DNA from: JAQGMO01 sp050954505
GTDB lineage: Bacteria; Pseudomonadota; Gammaproteobacteria; Burkholderiales; Burkholderiaceae_D
NCBI GenBank assembly: GCA_050954505.1
Contig: JBPBPY010000366.1
Location: 1 to 7,974, forward strand
Length of the DNA stretch: 7,974 nt
Reading direction: 5' to 3'
In this document: positions 1-7,717 of the stretch, piece after piece
Layout of the letters: the number at the start of each line of letters is the position of its first letter
Position numbering within the stretch: the first letter of the stretch is position 1
Notes under the pieces: generated by a model
Told to the model about the DNA's origin: nothing
The model's database searches: none
The model's input: the letters and a program-made list of their open reading frames with translations, nothing else
Translations under genes and position numbers: made by a program

Positions 1-3000
1 CGGAAGCCAAGCCCGAGCGCGCGAGTTTTTTCACCTGCGGTTCCTTCCAGGGTCCGCTGACCTGGTATTCCATGGTGAAGGCCTGCATCAGCGGGTCGCG
101 CAGGAACAGCTGCGCCAGGAAGGTGCCCAGGCCGATGACAGGGTTGACCATCAAGCCGTACACAACCGAGGCGGCGCCGACATTGACTTCAGGCAGAACC
201 ACCACATGCAGGTCCTGCGATTCGCGGGCGATATCGACACTGCCATTCATCAGCACCACGGCCGCGACGCTGCGCATCTTGAAATTTTCGGTGCTCATGA
301 TGCCCTGATCGATGTTGGCGCTGGCCAGCACGCCGTCAAAGGCAAAGCCTTCCGAGAACACATCGCGGAAATCAAGTGCCAGGCGGCGCGGCAGCGACTG
401 CAGGTTCAGCACGCCGAGCAGCTTGGCAGCAGCCGGGTCAACCTTGAGGAACTGTCCCGAGGACAGGTCGAGCTTGACCTCCCCGCTCAGGCTTGGCAGA
501 TCGAGCGAAAACGGCAAGCCGTTCCAGTTGAGTTCGCCAGCCATGATGCCCTTGCCGCCATGGACCACACGGCCAAAACCAAACCGTTCGAGCAACTTGC
601 CGGCATCGCTGATCTCCAGCGTGTAGTCGAGTGCCGTGATGCTGTCGGGGCCAGGGTTGGCCCACTTGCCGCTGGCGTGCAGAACGCCATCGCTGTTCGA
701 CAGCGCCAGTTTGCTGATGCGCCATTCGCGCCCGGTGGCGGCGCTGGAATTGCTGGCCAGCAGTTCGAGCTTGCCCAGCTGCTTGCCGCCCAGTTCGAAG
801 TGTTCGGCGACAATGTCCAATCCCGGCATTTCCATGGTGGCGTTCGTGCCTTTGAGGAGGGTCGAGACTTCATCGGTCGCCGATTTGGGAATCGAGAGCG
901 TGGCCAGGCGCGCGGTGGCCACGCCGAGACCGCGGCCATGGCGCGGCTCGCTCCAGCTGACGTAGCCGGACGCCTCATCGGAATCGATGTTGGCTTGCCA
1001 AAGCGTATCCTGATGGGAAGCGCCCACCACCACATGGTTGAGCTGTTTGCCCATGATGATCAATTCGGTGGCGCGGGCAGCCAGTACCTCGGGTTCGATG
1101 TACTGGGCCAGGCCAAGCTGATCAAGCTCCGGCGCCGCTGGTGCGGCACTCTGTGCACCCTGGCCCGCAGGGTCGGCTACGGCAGCGCTGCTGGCCATGG
1201 CTGCACCGCTCAAGCCAAGGCTGCTGCGCCAGGCATCGATATCGAGCGTCTTCAAGCTGACGTTGGCGGTCAATCCGCTTTCGGGCTGCGGCACCGGCAC
1301 ATTCACGCCAATGCCAGCGCGCTCGACCATCCAGCCAGCATCCTGGCCCAGGGCTTTCTTGCGCGCGTAGCGGGCGGCAACCGCCGTGCCAAGCGACAGA
1401 TTGAATTCATCCCGCAAGACTGTCACATCCTCGGAGGCGATGTCGTGCATGTCGAACTTCAGCGGCATGTTTTCAGCCATGCTTTTTTGCAGTGGCGCCG
1501 GGAAGTCCAGCGCCAGGCCGACCAGGTTGCTCTCCACCTGCACTTCCGGGCGCTTGTTGCGCACGTTGATGGTGGCCACATAGCGGGTGCTGCCATTGAT
1601 TCGCTGCAGCAGCTTGAGCATGCCTGGCGCTGCAAAATTCCTGCGCAAGCCATCGGCGCTGATGGCGCCCTCGGCCCGGATGGCAATGCTGCCGTCGCGC
1701 TGGGTGCCGCCGGTAATAGCCACGGCGCCACCCAGGAAGGTCGACCTGATGCCGGTGAGTTCGAAACCGTGTTCGTTGAATGCCAGTTCGCCGCCGGTCT
1801 GGGTCAGCGGCGGCAGCAATTTTTGCAGTGTGACGTCATTGCCGGCAAATTTCAGCACGCCATTGACACGGCTTTCATGAGCCCGCGCCAGCGGAATCTG
1901 CAGCTTCAGCTCCAGACTGGCATTGCCGCCCGCACGGCTTTCTTCGGTAAAGTGACCGATCCAGCCGGCCACCGGACTTTCGACCGTATAGCCAAGGAAG
2001 TTTTGCAAGGCACCAGCAGCGCTGCCGGTAATTTCCAGGATCCGGTCCTCGGTGGCCAGGTCGGCGATGACGGCATCGACCTTCGACAGCGCCGCGGCGT
2101 TGGTCTGCGCACTGTCGGCGTGGATGTGCAGGCGGGTACGGTCGACGGCAAAACTGCCGTTGATGGCCACCAGCAGCGGCCACAAGGGCGCGTGGCCGTC
2201 GGCACCGGTGTGCCCGGGCAGGTAATTCAGGACACCATTGTCGATCTTGCCGCTCACGGTGAAGCGGCCCGGGGTGGATGCCGTCGTACCACCCGGCTGG
2301 ACTGGCTGGCCGGCGGCGTTTGCATTGGCATGGAAGGGAAAATTTGCCGGGTCGCCGTCTATCTCGAGTGCGACATCCCGGGCCTGGCCGCTGACCAGTG
2401 CACCGCTCAACCAGTCGCGCAGGTGCGGCGGTGTCTGCAAAGGCAGGTAGCGCTCGAGGTGGCTGACGTCGAAATGATCCAGCCGTGCCGATACCTTCAG
2501 GCTGCCAGCGGACTTGCGATGGGTCCGGTCAGCCTCGCCCTCTTTTGACGCGGCCATCGGCATGACCTGGCGCGCCGACATGGCCAGGTGCATGTCGCCG
2601 CTTGCCAGACGCAGGTCGTCGAGTTCGAGTACCCGGTTGTTGCGGGCATCGACAGACCACTTCACTTGCGCGGCCAATCTGTCCAGCGCCAGTGACGGTT
2701 CCGTCAGATAGCCAGGCAGTTGTAATGTGGCGGCGCTGCTGTCGAGCGCAAGCTTGCCACGCCGCTCATCGGCGTCGATGCTGCCGCTGAGGTTTTCGAA
2801 GCCAGCCATGGCCGGCGTGGCCGCCATGGCTGGCAAGGTGGCCGACTTCGGCCGCGCTGGGTGCGGCGGCTGGGCCAGCATGCCCAGGCCGGCAAACCTG
2901 GTCTTGATCGCATAAGCGCTGATGGCCGGATAGGTGCCGCTCCAGCTGGCGCTCAACCCGCTGAGCACGCCGCGCGGCGCATGGTCGCTGATCATCTGGC

Positions 3001-4474
3001 GCTGGCTGCTTGACAGCGGCAGGCGGGTGGCGAAGTCGGCCAGGGTGCAAAGGTCGAGGCTGCTGGCAGAAAAGCTGCTGCTGGCCTGCCGGCCACCGGT
3101 GGCCGGCAGGAAGCTGAAACTGGCATCGATGGCCGGCAGTTTCTTGCCATCGGCGCTCTCCAGCGAAAAGCCGGACAGCGCCAGCGCGTAGCCATTCTGG
3201 CCAAAGGTTTTCCAGCCAGGTGCTTCAACAGCGTTCGCTGCCGTCGTTGCCGGCGTCGTATCTGCCCCTGACTCAACGGTGCCAGGACCTGAAGCAGATG
3301 CTGCTGCCGCTGCGCCATTGGCGGATGAAACGGCCGCCACAACCTTTGCCGTGGTTGTGCTCGCCGGTGCCGCGATAGTTGGTCTTCCAGCGGTTCCCGC
3401 TGCCGTGATGCTAGTACGCGGACTCGTCGCCGGCGCTGCGGTATCGCGCATGGTGACACGGCCGGCAAGCTGCGTAATGGCCAGCGGTTCAAGTTCCGGC
3501 TGCAGGCGCGCAGAGAGCCTGGCCAGTTGCAGGTCGGCCGTGACATCCTTGAGCGCCATGTGGTCGAAGGACAGCCACGCGCGCAGCGCACCGCTGCCTT
3601 GCGTCAGTTCGAATGGATAGTCAAAGTACGGTTTCCAGGCAGCCAGATCGGTGCGTCCAACATCGGCGTAGAACCTGCCGCGCCATTGGTGGAAATCGGC
3701 ACTGCGCTGGGCAAACACCGGGCTGTTGAAACTGGCGCGCAAGTCGACAGGGGCGCCGAAGGCTGCAGGCGGAGTCAGGCGCAAGCCGAGCCGGTGACTG
3801 TTCCAGCTGTTTTGCATCAGCAGGTTGACCGAGCGCAGCGTCAATGGGGCGGCGTTGCGGCGCGCATCGTCCCAATGCAGCACCCCGTCACGGATGCGGA
3901 TCTCGCGCTGCGACAGCACCCAGTCGAGTCCGCCGCCATCCTTGTGGCGCGGGTCTTCGAGGTCGATGCCGGCCACCAGTACATGGCCTGCAGTATTGCG
4001 GGCCACGAACAGTTCAGGGCGGTCGATATCCAGGGCCTGCAGGCGCAGACCGGCCAGCGGCACGCTAAGCCAGGACAAGGTCGCGGCAACCTTGGGCAGA
4101 CGCAGCGCGGGCGCACCGTCGTGATCGAGAACCCGCACATCGCCAAGTACCAGGTGCGGAGCCAGACCGCGCCAGGAAGCCTGTACCGTGGCGATGGTTA
4201 CAGGCAGGCCAAGCGCATGGCTGGCCGCTTCTTCGATGCGCGGTTTGTAGCGGTCGATCTGCGGCAGCACGGCATACCGCAATACCAGGACCAGTCCGCA
4301 GAAAGCGAAGTAACCGAGCAGCGCTGCAATGCCAAGCAGGCCGAGAACGCGTTTGCAGCCCTGGCCCGCGACGCGGCAACCCCGGCACAAGCCCGGCCAG
4401 AAGCCCCTCATGGCGGGCGGGTCCATATCGCCATGGGCGCTGGACTTGCTCGGGCTGTTCTGGTTAGTGGACAT
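1..4474 (-). CDS. yhdP: YhdP family (TIGR02099/DUF3971) AsmA-like envelope protein, 3' end cut off by window edge
   Basis: Reading the minus strand from the ATG at 4474 gives 1491 codons with no stop up to the left edge. The last residues, a YQVSGPWKEPQVKKL stretch, resemble the usual end of the family, so few codons are missing. Seen: a cytosolic tail of about 42 residues with cysteines at 30, 33 and 40; one hydrophobic segment at about 43-65; then a long body of alternating hydrophobic and polar strands, with the family-like WRGLAPHL near residue 105 and FENLSG at 559-564. E. coli YhdP is about 1266 residues; this one is longer, partly through linkers at about 343-420, 533-558, 716-736 and 1091-1115. 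Known: YhdP, with TamB and YdbH, moves phospholipids between inner and outer membranes as an inner-membrane-anchored periplasmic bridge. In related genomes a carbon-nitrogen hydrolase and tldD often follow it, which would lie off the left edge. The start has no Shine-Dalgarno sequence; in-frame ATGs at codons 17 and 22 have none either. Family assignment is firm; lipid transport in this organism is inferred. Confidence 0.9.
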   Translation of the reverse strand, partial: MSTNQNSPSKSSAHGDMDPPAMRGFWPGLCRGCRVAGQGCKRVLGLLGIAALLGYFAFCGLVLVLRYAVLPQIDRYKPRIEEAASHALGLPVTIATVQASWRGLAPHLVLGDVRVLDHDGAPALRLPKVAATLSWLSVPLAGLRLQALDIDRPELFVARNTAGHVLVAGIDLEDPRHKDGGGLDWVLSQREIRIRDGVLHWDDARRNAAPLTLRSVNLLMQNSWNSHRLGLRLTPPAAFGAPVDLRASFNSPVFAQRSADFHQWRGRFYADVGRTDLAAWKPYFDYPFELTQGSGALRAWLSFDHMALKDVTADLQLARLSARLQPELEPLAITQLAGRVTMRDTAAPATSPRTSITAAGTAGRPTIAAPASTTTAKVVAAVSSANGAAAAASASGPGTVESGADTTPATTAANAVEAPGWKTFGQNGYALALSGFSLESADGKKLPAIDASFSFLPATGGRQASSSFSASSLDLCTLADFATRLPLSSSQRQMISDHAPRGVLSGLSASWSGTYPAISAYAIKTRFAGLGMLAQPPHPARPKSATLPAMAATPAMAGFENLSGSIDADERRGKLALDSSAATLQLPGYLTEPSLALDRLAAQVKWSVDARNNRVLELDDLRLASGDMHLAMSARQVMPMAASKEGEADRTHRKSAGSLKVSARLDHFDVSHLERYLPLQTPPHLRDWLSGALVSGQARDVALEIDGDPANFPFHANANAAGQPVQPGGTTASTPGRFTVSGKIDNGVLNYLPGHTGADGHAPLWPLLVAINGSFAVDRTRLHIHADSAQTNAAALSKVDAVIADLATEDRILEITGSAAGALQNFLGYTVESPVAGWIGHFTEESRAGGNASLELKLQIPLARAHESRVNGVLKFAGNDVTLQKLLPPLTQTGGELAFNEHGFELTGIRSTFLGGAVAITGGTQRDGSIAIRAEGAISADGLRRNFAAPGMLKLLQRINGSTRYVATINVRNKRPEVQVESNLVGLALDFPAPLQKSMAENMPLKFDMHDIASEDVTVLRDEFNLSLGTAVAARYARKKALGQDAGWMVERAGIGVNVPVPQPESGLTANVSLKTLDIDAWRSSLGLSGAAMASSAAVADPAGQGAQSAAPAAPELDQLGLAQYIEPEVLAARATELIIMGKQLNHVVVGASHQDTLWQANIDSDEASGYVSWSEPRHGRGLGVATARLATLSIPKSATDEVSTLLKGTNATMEMPGLDIVAEHFELGGKQLGKLELLASNSSAATGREWRISKLALSNSDGVLHASGKWANPGPDSITALDYTLEISDAGKLLERFGFGRVVHGGKGIMAGELNWNGLPFSLDLPSLSGEVKLDLSSGQFLKVDPAAAKLLGVLNLQSLPRRLALDFRDVFSEGFAFDGVLASANIDQGIMSTENFKMRSVAAVVLMNGSVDIARESQDLHVVVLPEVNVGAASVVYGLMVNPVIGLGTFLAQLFLRDPLMQAFTMEYQVSGPWKEPQVKKLARSGLAS
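2801..2834. repeat. 12-bp inverted repeat with 10-bp spacer inside yhdP
   Basis: GCCAGCCATGGC (2801-2812) and its exact reverse complement GCCATGGCTGGC (2823-2834) flank a 10-bp spacer. On the coding (minus) strand the region encodes the doubled peptide PAMA-AT-PAMA (residues 548-557). It sits at the end of a Pro/Ala-rich linker that interrupts the protein just before the FENLSG segment. The symmetry may follow simply from repeated Ala codons (GCC, GCG) around Met (ATG); the element is real as sequence, and no function is claimed. Confidence 0.85.
3085..3110. repeat. 26-bp perfect palindrome inside yhdP
   Basis: The left arm CCTGCCGGCCACC (3085-3097) is followed directly by its exact reverse complement (3098-3110), with no spacer. 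It covers about codons 455-464 of the yhdP reading frame, which read roughly LPATGGRQ. It is long for chance even in GC-rich DNA. It could form a cruciform, or a hairpin in the transcript, though with no T-tract it does not look like a terminator. No function is claimed. Confidence 0.9.
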
Positions 4475-4483
4475 CAAATAAAA

Positions 4484-4498
4484 AGGTCATAATGACCT
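4484..4498. promoter_or_regulatory. 15-bp operator-like palindrome upstream of yhdP
   Basis: AGGTCAT and ATGACCT form perfect 7-bp arms around one central base, ten bases upstream of the yhdP start. The palindrome covers the whole predicted -10 of the yhdP promoter, a position where a bound dimeric regulator would block RNA polymerase. A one-base centre is too tight for an RNA hairpin, so a protein-binding site is the more natural reading. I cannot name the regulator. Confidence 0.35.
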
Positions 4499-4513
4499 GG
4501 CTGGGCATGACAA
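4486..4513 (-). promoter_or_regulatory. Candidate sigma-70-type promoter for yhdP
   Basis: On the minus strand, TTGTCA (plus-strand 4508-4513; 5 of 6 to the -35 consensus) is followed after 16 bp by TATGAC (plus-strand 4486-4491; 4 of 6 to the -10 consensus). A T-rich tract lies just upstream of the -35, in the place of an UP element. The expected transcript start is the A at about 4479, only five bases before the ATG at 4474. That would give a nearly leaderless mRNA, which fits the absence of a Shine-Dalgarno sequence. This is a pattern match only. Confidence 0.4.
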
Positions 4514-4759
4514 TTAAAAAAAACAGGGCGCGCGTCGCGCTGTGTCGAACCTGTGCCCTTGAAAACGCGCGGGCACATCTGCATGCACCCGGCGCCGCAC
4601 CCCTTGCAGGCGCATTTGCATGGCCAGGCTGCAAAGCGGCGGCAGGCGTGGGCGGCAGTGAATGCATCAGCGTCACGCGCGTGCACCTGCGCACATGCGC
4701 CTGACCTATGTTCTCATGGATTGGCGCGCCGTGACGTGAATTGACGCCGCCACGGCCAT

Positions 4760-4775
4760 TGGCCGGGGCATGGCT
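4760..4775 (+). promoter_or_regulatory. Weak sigma-54 (-24/-12)-like element upstream of glnE
   Basis: TGGCCGGGGCATGGCT carries the near-invariant GG and GC doublets at the correct spacing and matches 9 of the 12 defined positions of TGGCACG-N4-TTGCW. Transcription would start near 4786, ahead of every candidate glnE start codon. The match is imperfect in both halves and lies in GC-rich, palindromic DNA, where chance hits are likely. No convincing sigma-70 promoter was seen nearer to glnE. Confidence 0.2.
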
Positions 4776-4795
4776 CTGCCCTAACAACCTATTTC

Positions 4796-7717
4796 ATGAC
4801 AAAGATCATGATGGAGAATGCAGCAAACATGAATTCGACCCCCACAGCAAAACAGGACGTGCATGCGTTGGCGGCGGCACAAACGTCCCAAGAGCCGTCG
4901 CAGCTGCAGTCGCAGTTGCAGCCGCGGTTGCAGAATCCAGCTACCGGCATCACCCTCGAGGACTCGCGTTTTGTCACCCGCTGGCTGGCTGCCGATCCGG
5001 CGCGCGCCGCGCAGCTGCAGGCCATGGACACCGTGGTGCTGGAGCACGCAGCATTCGTCAAGCTGCTGGAACGCGAGATGGACGACGGCTCGCCTGCCGG
5101 GCGCACCGGCAGCCAGCAGGACGACAGCCGCTACAGCTTGCCGCGCGCCATGCGCCGCGTGCGCAATCTGGTGATTGCCACGCTGATCTGCCGCGACCTC
5201 GGCGGCCAGGCCGACCTGGCCCATGTCGTCGATGCGATGACGGCATTTGCCGATTTCGCCGTGGCCACGCATGTTACCGCATTGAGCGCGGAAATGATTG
5301 CCCTGCATGGCGTACCCACCGGCGCCGACTCGGGCCTGGCGCAGCAATTGATCGTGCTGGGCATGGGCAAGCTGGGCGGTGGTGAACTCAACGTCTCTTC
5401 AGACATCGACCTGATCTTTGTCTATCCCGAAGACGGGGAAACCGTGGCTTGCAAGGCAGACCAGCGCGTGCTCTCGAACCATGAATTCTTCATCCGCCTC
5501 GGCAAGCGTTTGATCGCCGACCTCGACGCCATCATCGAAGACGGTTTCGTGTTTCGCGTCGACATGGCCTTGCGGCCGAACGGCAAATCGGGACCGCTGG
5601 CCGCCAGCCTGAACATGGTGGAAGAATACCTGGTGGTGCAAGGACGCGAATGGGAACGCTATGCCTGGGTCAAGGCGCGCGCCATCACCGGCTCGGCTGA
5701 CGACATCGCCACCCTTGACAGCATCGTGCGCCCGTTTGTCTACCGCCGCTATCTCGACTACGGCGCCATCGACGCCATGCGCAACATGCATGCGCAAATC
5801 CGCACCGAAGTGCGGCGCCAGGAAACCCGCCATCCCGAACGCTGCATCAACGTCAAGCTGGGGCGCGGCGGCATTCGCGAGATCGAATTCCTGGCGCAGG
5901 TCTTCCAGCTCATACGCGGCGGGCGCGATGTGGCCCTGCGCTCGCGCTCCACGCGGGAAGTCCTCGGCGTGCTGGCACAGGAAAACCTGCTGCGTGCGGA
6001 AGTCGTCGATGGCTTGCAGGCGGCATATGTCTTTTTGCGCAACCTGGAGCATCGGCTGCAATATCTCGACGATGCCCAGACCCACACCATGCCGGCCAGC
6101 GCGCACGACCAGGCCATCGTGGCACGCATGATGGGCTTCGACGATACGCCAGCGCTGCTGGCTGCGCTGCAGGAGACACAGCAATTCGTCGCCGCCCAGT
6201 TCGACGGCATCTTCAGCGACCGCAAGGACCATCATTCGGTAGCCGGCGCCAGCGGTGCAGAACAGGAATGGGCCACCACGCTCAACGATGACGACAGCCT
6301 GGAGACCATGACTGCGCACCTGGTCACGCTGCAATTCGACGAACCGGCGCGCGCCGCCCAGCGGCTGCAGTCGACCTGGCTGTCGCCGCGCCTGCAGTCC
6401 ATGCCCGAAGCCAGCCGGGTGCGCCTGACCAACCTGATCAATGCCGCCCTGCCGCTGGTAACCCGCATCGCCAATGGCCATACCGTCACGCTGGGACGCC
6501 TGCTCGATTTCTTCGAAGCCATCGCCAGGCGTGCGTCCTACCTGGCATTGCTGACCGAATATCCCGATGCGCTCGAACGCGTCATTCGCATGATGCATGC
6601 CAGCGGCTGGGCCGCCACCTACCTGACCAGGCATCCGCTGCTGCTCGACGAATTGCTCGACGACGAAACGCTCCGGGCACCACCCGACTGGCCGGCGTTT
6701 GCCCAGGACTGTCAGCGTCAGCTCGACGAAGTGCCCGGCGACACCGAGCGCCAGATGGATATCCTGCGCGAGCAGCATCACGCCCAGTTGCTGCGCCTGC
6801 TGGCCCAGGACCTGGAGGGCGAGCTGACGCTGGAGCGCCTGGCCGACCATTTGTCCTCCTTGGCGGATGTGCTGGTTGGCGCAACCGTGCGCGCCGTCTG
6901 GGCCACGGTGCGCGACCGCCATTGCGAAGCGCCGCAATTTGCCGTGATCGCCTATGGCAAGCTCGGCGGCAAGGAACTGGGTTATGCCTCCGACCTGGAT
7001 GTGATTTTCCTGTACGACGACGAGCATCCCGATGCACAGGCCAATTACTCGCGCATGGCGCAGCGGTTCATCACCTGGATGACCAGCCATACCCCGGCCG
7101 GGGTGCTGTTCGACGTCGACATCGCCCTGCGGCCCGACGGCGCCAGCGGCTTGCTGGTGACGTCGATCACGTCGTTTGAAAAATACCAGACGCGCTCGGC
7201 CTGGGCCTGGGAACATCAGGCCCTGACCCGCGCGCGCTTTTGCGCCGGCGACGTCCTGGTAGGCGCGCAATTCGAAGCGCTGCGGGTCGACGTGCTGTCC
7301 TTGCCACGCGATCGCGAAGTGGTAAGCAACAAGCTGCGCGCCGATGTGCTGGCAATGCGCAAAAAATTATATGCCGCCTTCCCGAACCGCAGTGCGCTGT
7401 TCGATCTCAAGCAAGACCCTGGCGGCATGATCGATATCGAATTCATCGTCCAGTACCTGGTGCTGCGCCATGCCAGCCAGTATGTGGAGCTGACCGGCGA
7501 CATTGGCAACATCGCACTGCTGAAGATGTGCGGCGCGCTCGGTCTCATCGATGCGCAACTGGCAGTCCATGTAGCCGATGCCTACCGTCTGTTGCGGCGC
7601 CTGCAGCATCAGAGCCGCCTGCGCGGCGAAGAACGGGCACGTGTCGACAAGGCCAAGGTTTCCCTGCAGGTGGCCCAGGTACGAAAACTGTTCGAGGACG
7701 TTTTCCAGCCCGGTTGA
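4796..7717 (+). CDS. glnE: GlnE, bifunctional glutamine synthetase adenylyltransferase / adenylyl-removing enzyme
   Basis: GlnE is a cytosolic enzyme that adds AMP to a tyrosine of glutamine synthetase (switching it down) and removes it by phosphorolysis, steered by PII protein and glutamine. The frame gives 973 residues from the first ATG (E. coli about 946) and ends at TGA 7715-7717. Both catalytic halves are present. The adenylyl-removing half has GMGKLGGGELNVSSDIDL (189-206) with metal-binding D203 and D205, followed by the helical GRGGIREIEF (356-365). The adenylylating half has YGKLGGKELGYASDLDV (720-736) with D733 and D735, followed by KQDPGGMIDIEF (872-883). These pairs correspond to D173/D175 and D701/D703 of E. 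coli GlnE. The central helical linker, about residues 490-600, is intact. No frameshift or missing catalytic residue was seen. The start is uncertain: ATGs at 4796, 4808, 4811 and 4829 are all in frame, and 4829 (962 residues) is the only one with a possible ribosome binding site. The first 50 or so residues are low-complexity and probably not conserved. Confidence 0.97.
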   Translation: MTKIMMENAANMNSTPTAKQDVHALAAAQTSQEPSQLQSQLQPRLQNPATGITLEDSRFVTRWLAADPARAAQLQAMDTVVLEHAAFVKLLEREMDDGSPAGRTGSQQDDSRYSLPRAMRRVRNLVIATLICRDLGGQADLAHVVDAMTAFADFAVATHVTALSAEMIALHGVPTGADSGLAQQLIVLGMGKLGGGELNVSSDIDLIFVYPEDGETVACKADQRVLSNHEFFIRLGKRLIADLDAIIEDGFVFRVDMALRPNGKSGPLAASLNMVEEYLVVQGREWERYAWVKARAITGSADDIATLDSIVRPFVYRRYLDYGAIDAMRNMHAQIRTEVRRQETRHPERCINVKLGRGGIREIEFLAQVFQLIRGGRDVALRSRSTREVLGVLAQENLLRAEVVDGLQAAYVFLRNLEHRLQYLDDAQTHTMPASAHDQAIVARMMGFDDTPALLAALQETQQFVAAQFDGIFSDRKDHHSVAGASGAEQEWATTLNDDDSLETMTAHLVTLQFDEPARAAQRLQSTWLSPRLQSMPEASRVRLTNLINAALPLVTRIANGHTVTLGRLLDFFEAIARRASYLALLTEYPDALERVIRMMHASGWAATYLTRHPLLLDELLDDETLRAPPDWPAFAQDCQRQLDEVPGDTERQMDILREQHHAQLLRLLAQDLEGELTLERLADHLSSLADVLVGATVRAVWATVRDRHCEAPQFAVIAYGKLGGKELGYASDLDVIFLYDDEHPDAQANYSRMAQRFITWMTSHTPAGVLFDVDIALRPDGASGLLVTSITSFEKYQTRSAWAWEHQALTRARFCAGDVLVGAQFEALRVDVLSLPRDREVVSNKLRADVLAMRKKLYAAFPNRSALFDLKQDPGGMIDIEFIVQYLVLRHASQYVELTGDIGNIALLKMCGALGLIDAQLAVHVADAYRLLRRLQHQSRLRGEERARVDKAKVSLQVAQVRKLFEDVFQPG
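4813..4816 (+). promoter_or_regulatory. Possible ribosome binding site favouring an internal glnE start
   Basis: GGAG ends 12 bases before the in-frame ATG at 4829. It is the only Shine-Dalgarno-like string near the 5' end of glnE. The upstream in-frame ATGs at 4796, 4808 and 4811 have none: the first is preceded by CTAACAACCTATTTC. The spacing is longer than the usual 5-9 bases, so this only tilts the choice towards 4829. Confidence 0.3.
4898..4933 (+). repeat. Three imperfect 12-bp tandem repeats at the 5' end of glnE
   Basis: TCGCAGCTGCAG, TCGCAGTTGCAG and CCGCGGTTGCAG follow one another without gaps. They encode SQLQ-SQLQ-PRLQ (residues 35-46 from the first ATG). The unit is a multiple of three, so copy-number change would keep the frame. 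The repeat sits in the poorly conserved N-terminal tail, well before the catalytic domain. Confidence 0.8.

Larger units (their letters stand above)
4475..4795. other. Divergent intergenic region between yhdP and glnE
   Basis: This 321-bp non-coding stretch separates the 5' ends of two genes pointing away from each other, so it must hold both promoters. Its yhdP-proximal end is AT-rich, with an eight-base run of A on the plus strand at about 4516-4523. The centre is GC-rich and has several short palindromes: TGCATGCA at 4580-4587, CACGCGCGTG at 4674-4683, and GCGCA-CA-TGCGC at about 4689-4700. CGGCCA-T-TGGCCG lies at 4753-4765, close to glnE. The short frames in it overlap one another and look like nothing known, so I call no gene. 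I saw no tRNA, riboswitch or terminator. Confidence 0.85.

Noticed and set aside
206..2548. A 780-codon open frame on the plus strand opposite yhdP
   Set aside because: It lies wholly antisense to a clear YhdP-family frame. Its translation is a Gln/Ala/His/Arg-rich string with no recognisable domain. Long antisense frames are common opposite GC-rich genes because third-position G/C removes stop codons.
4464..4787. Short minus- and plus-strand frames covering the intergenic region, including a 107-codon frame overlapping the yhdP start
   Set aside because: They overlap one another on both strands, lack ribosome binding sites and known motifs, and would cover the only place the two divergent promoters can be.
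5399..7270. A 623-codon open frame on the minus strand inside glnE
   Set aside because: It is fully antisense to glnE, whose motifs are unmistakable. The translation has no family features and is explained by codon bias.
7683..7705. Inverted repeat GAAAAC/GTTTTC with an 11-base loop at the end of glnE
   Set aside because: The stem is short and AT-rich, lies inside the coding sequence and has no following T-tract, so it does not support a terminator call.
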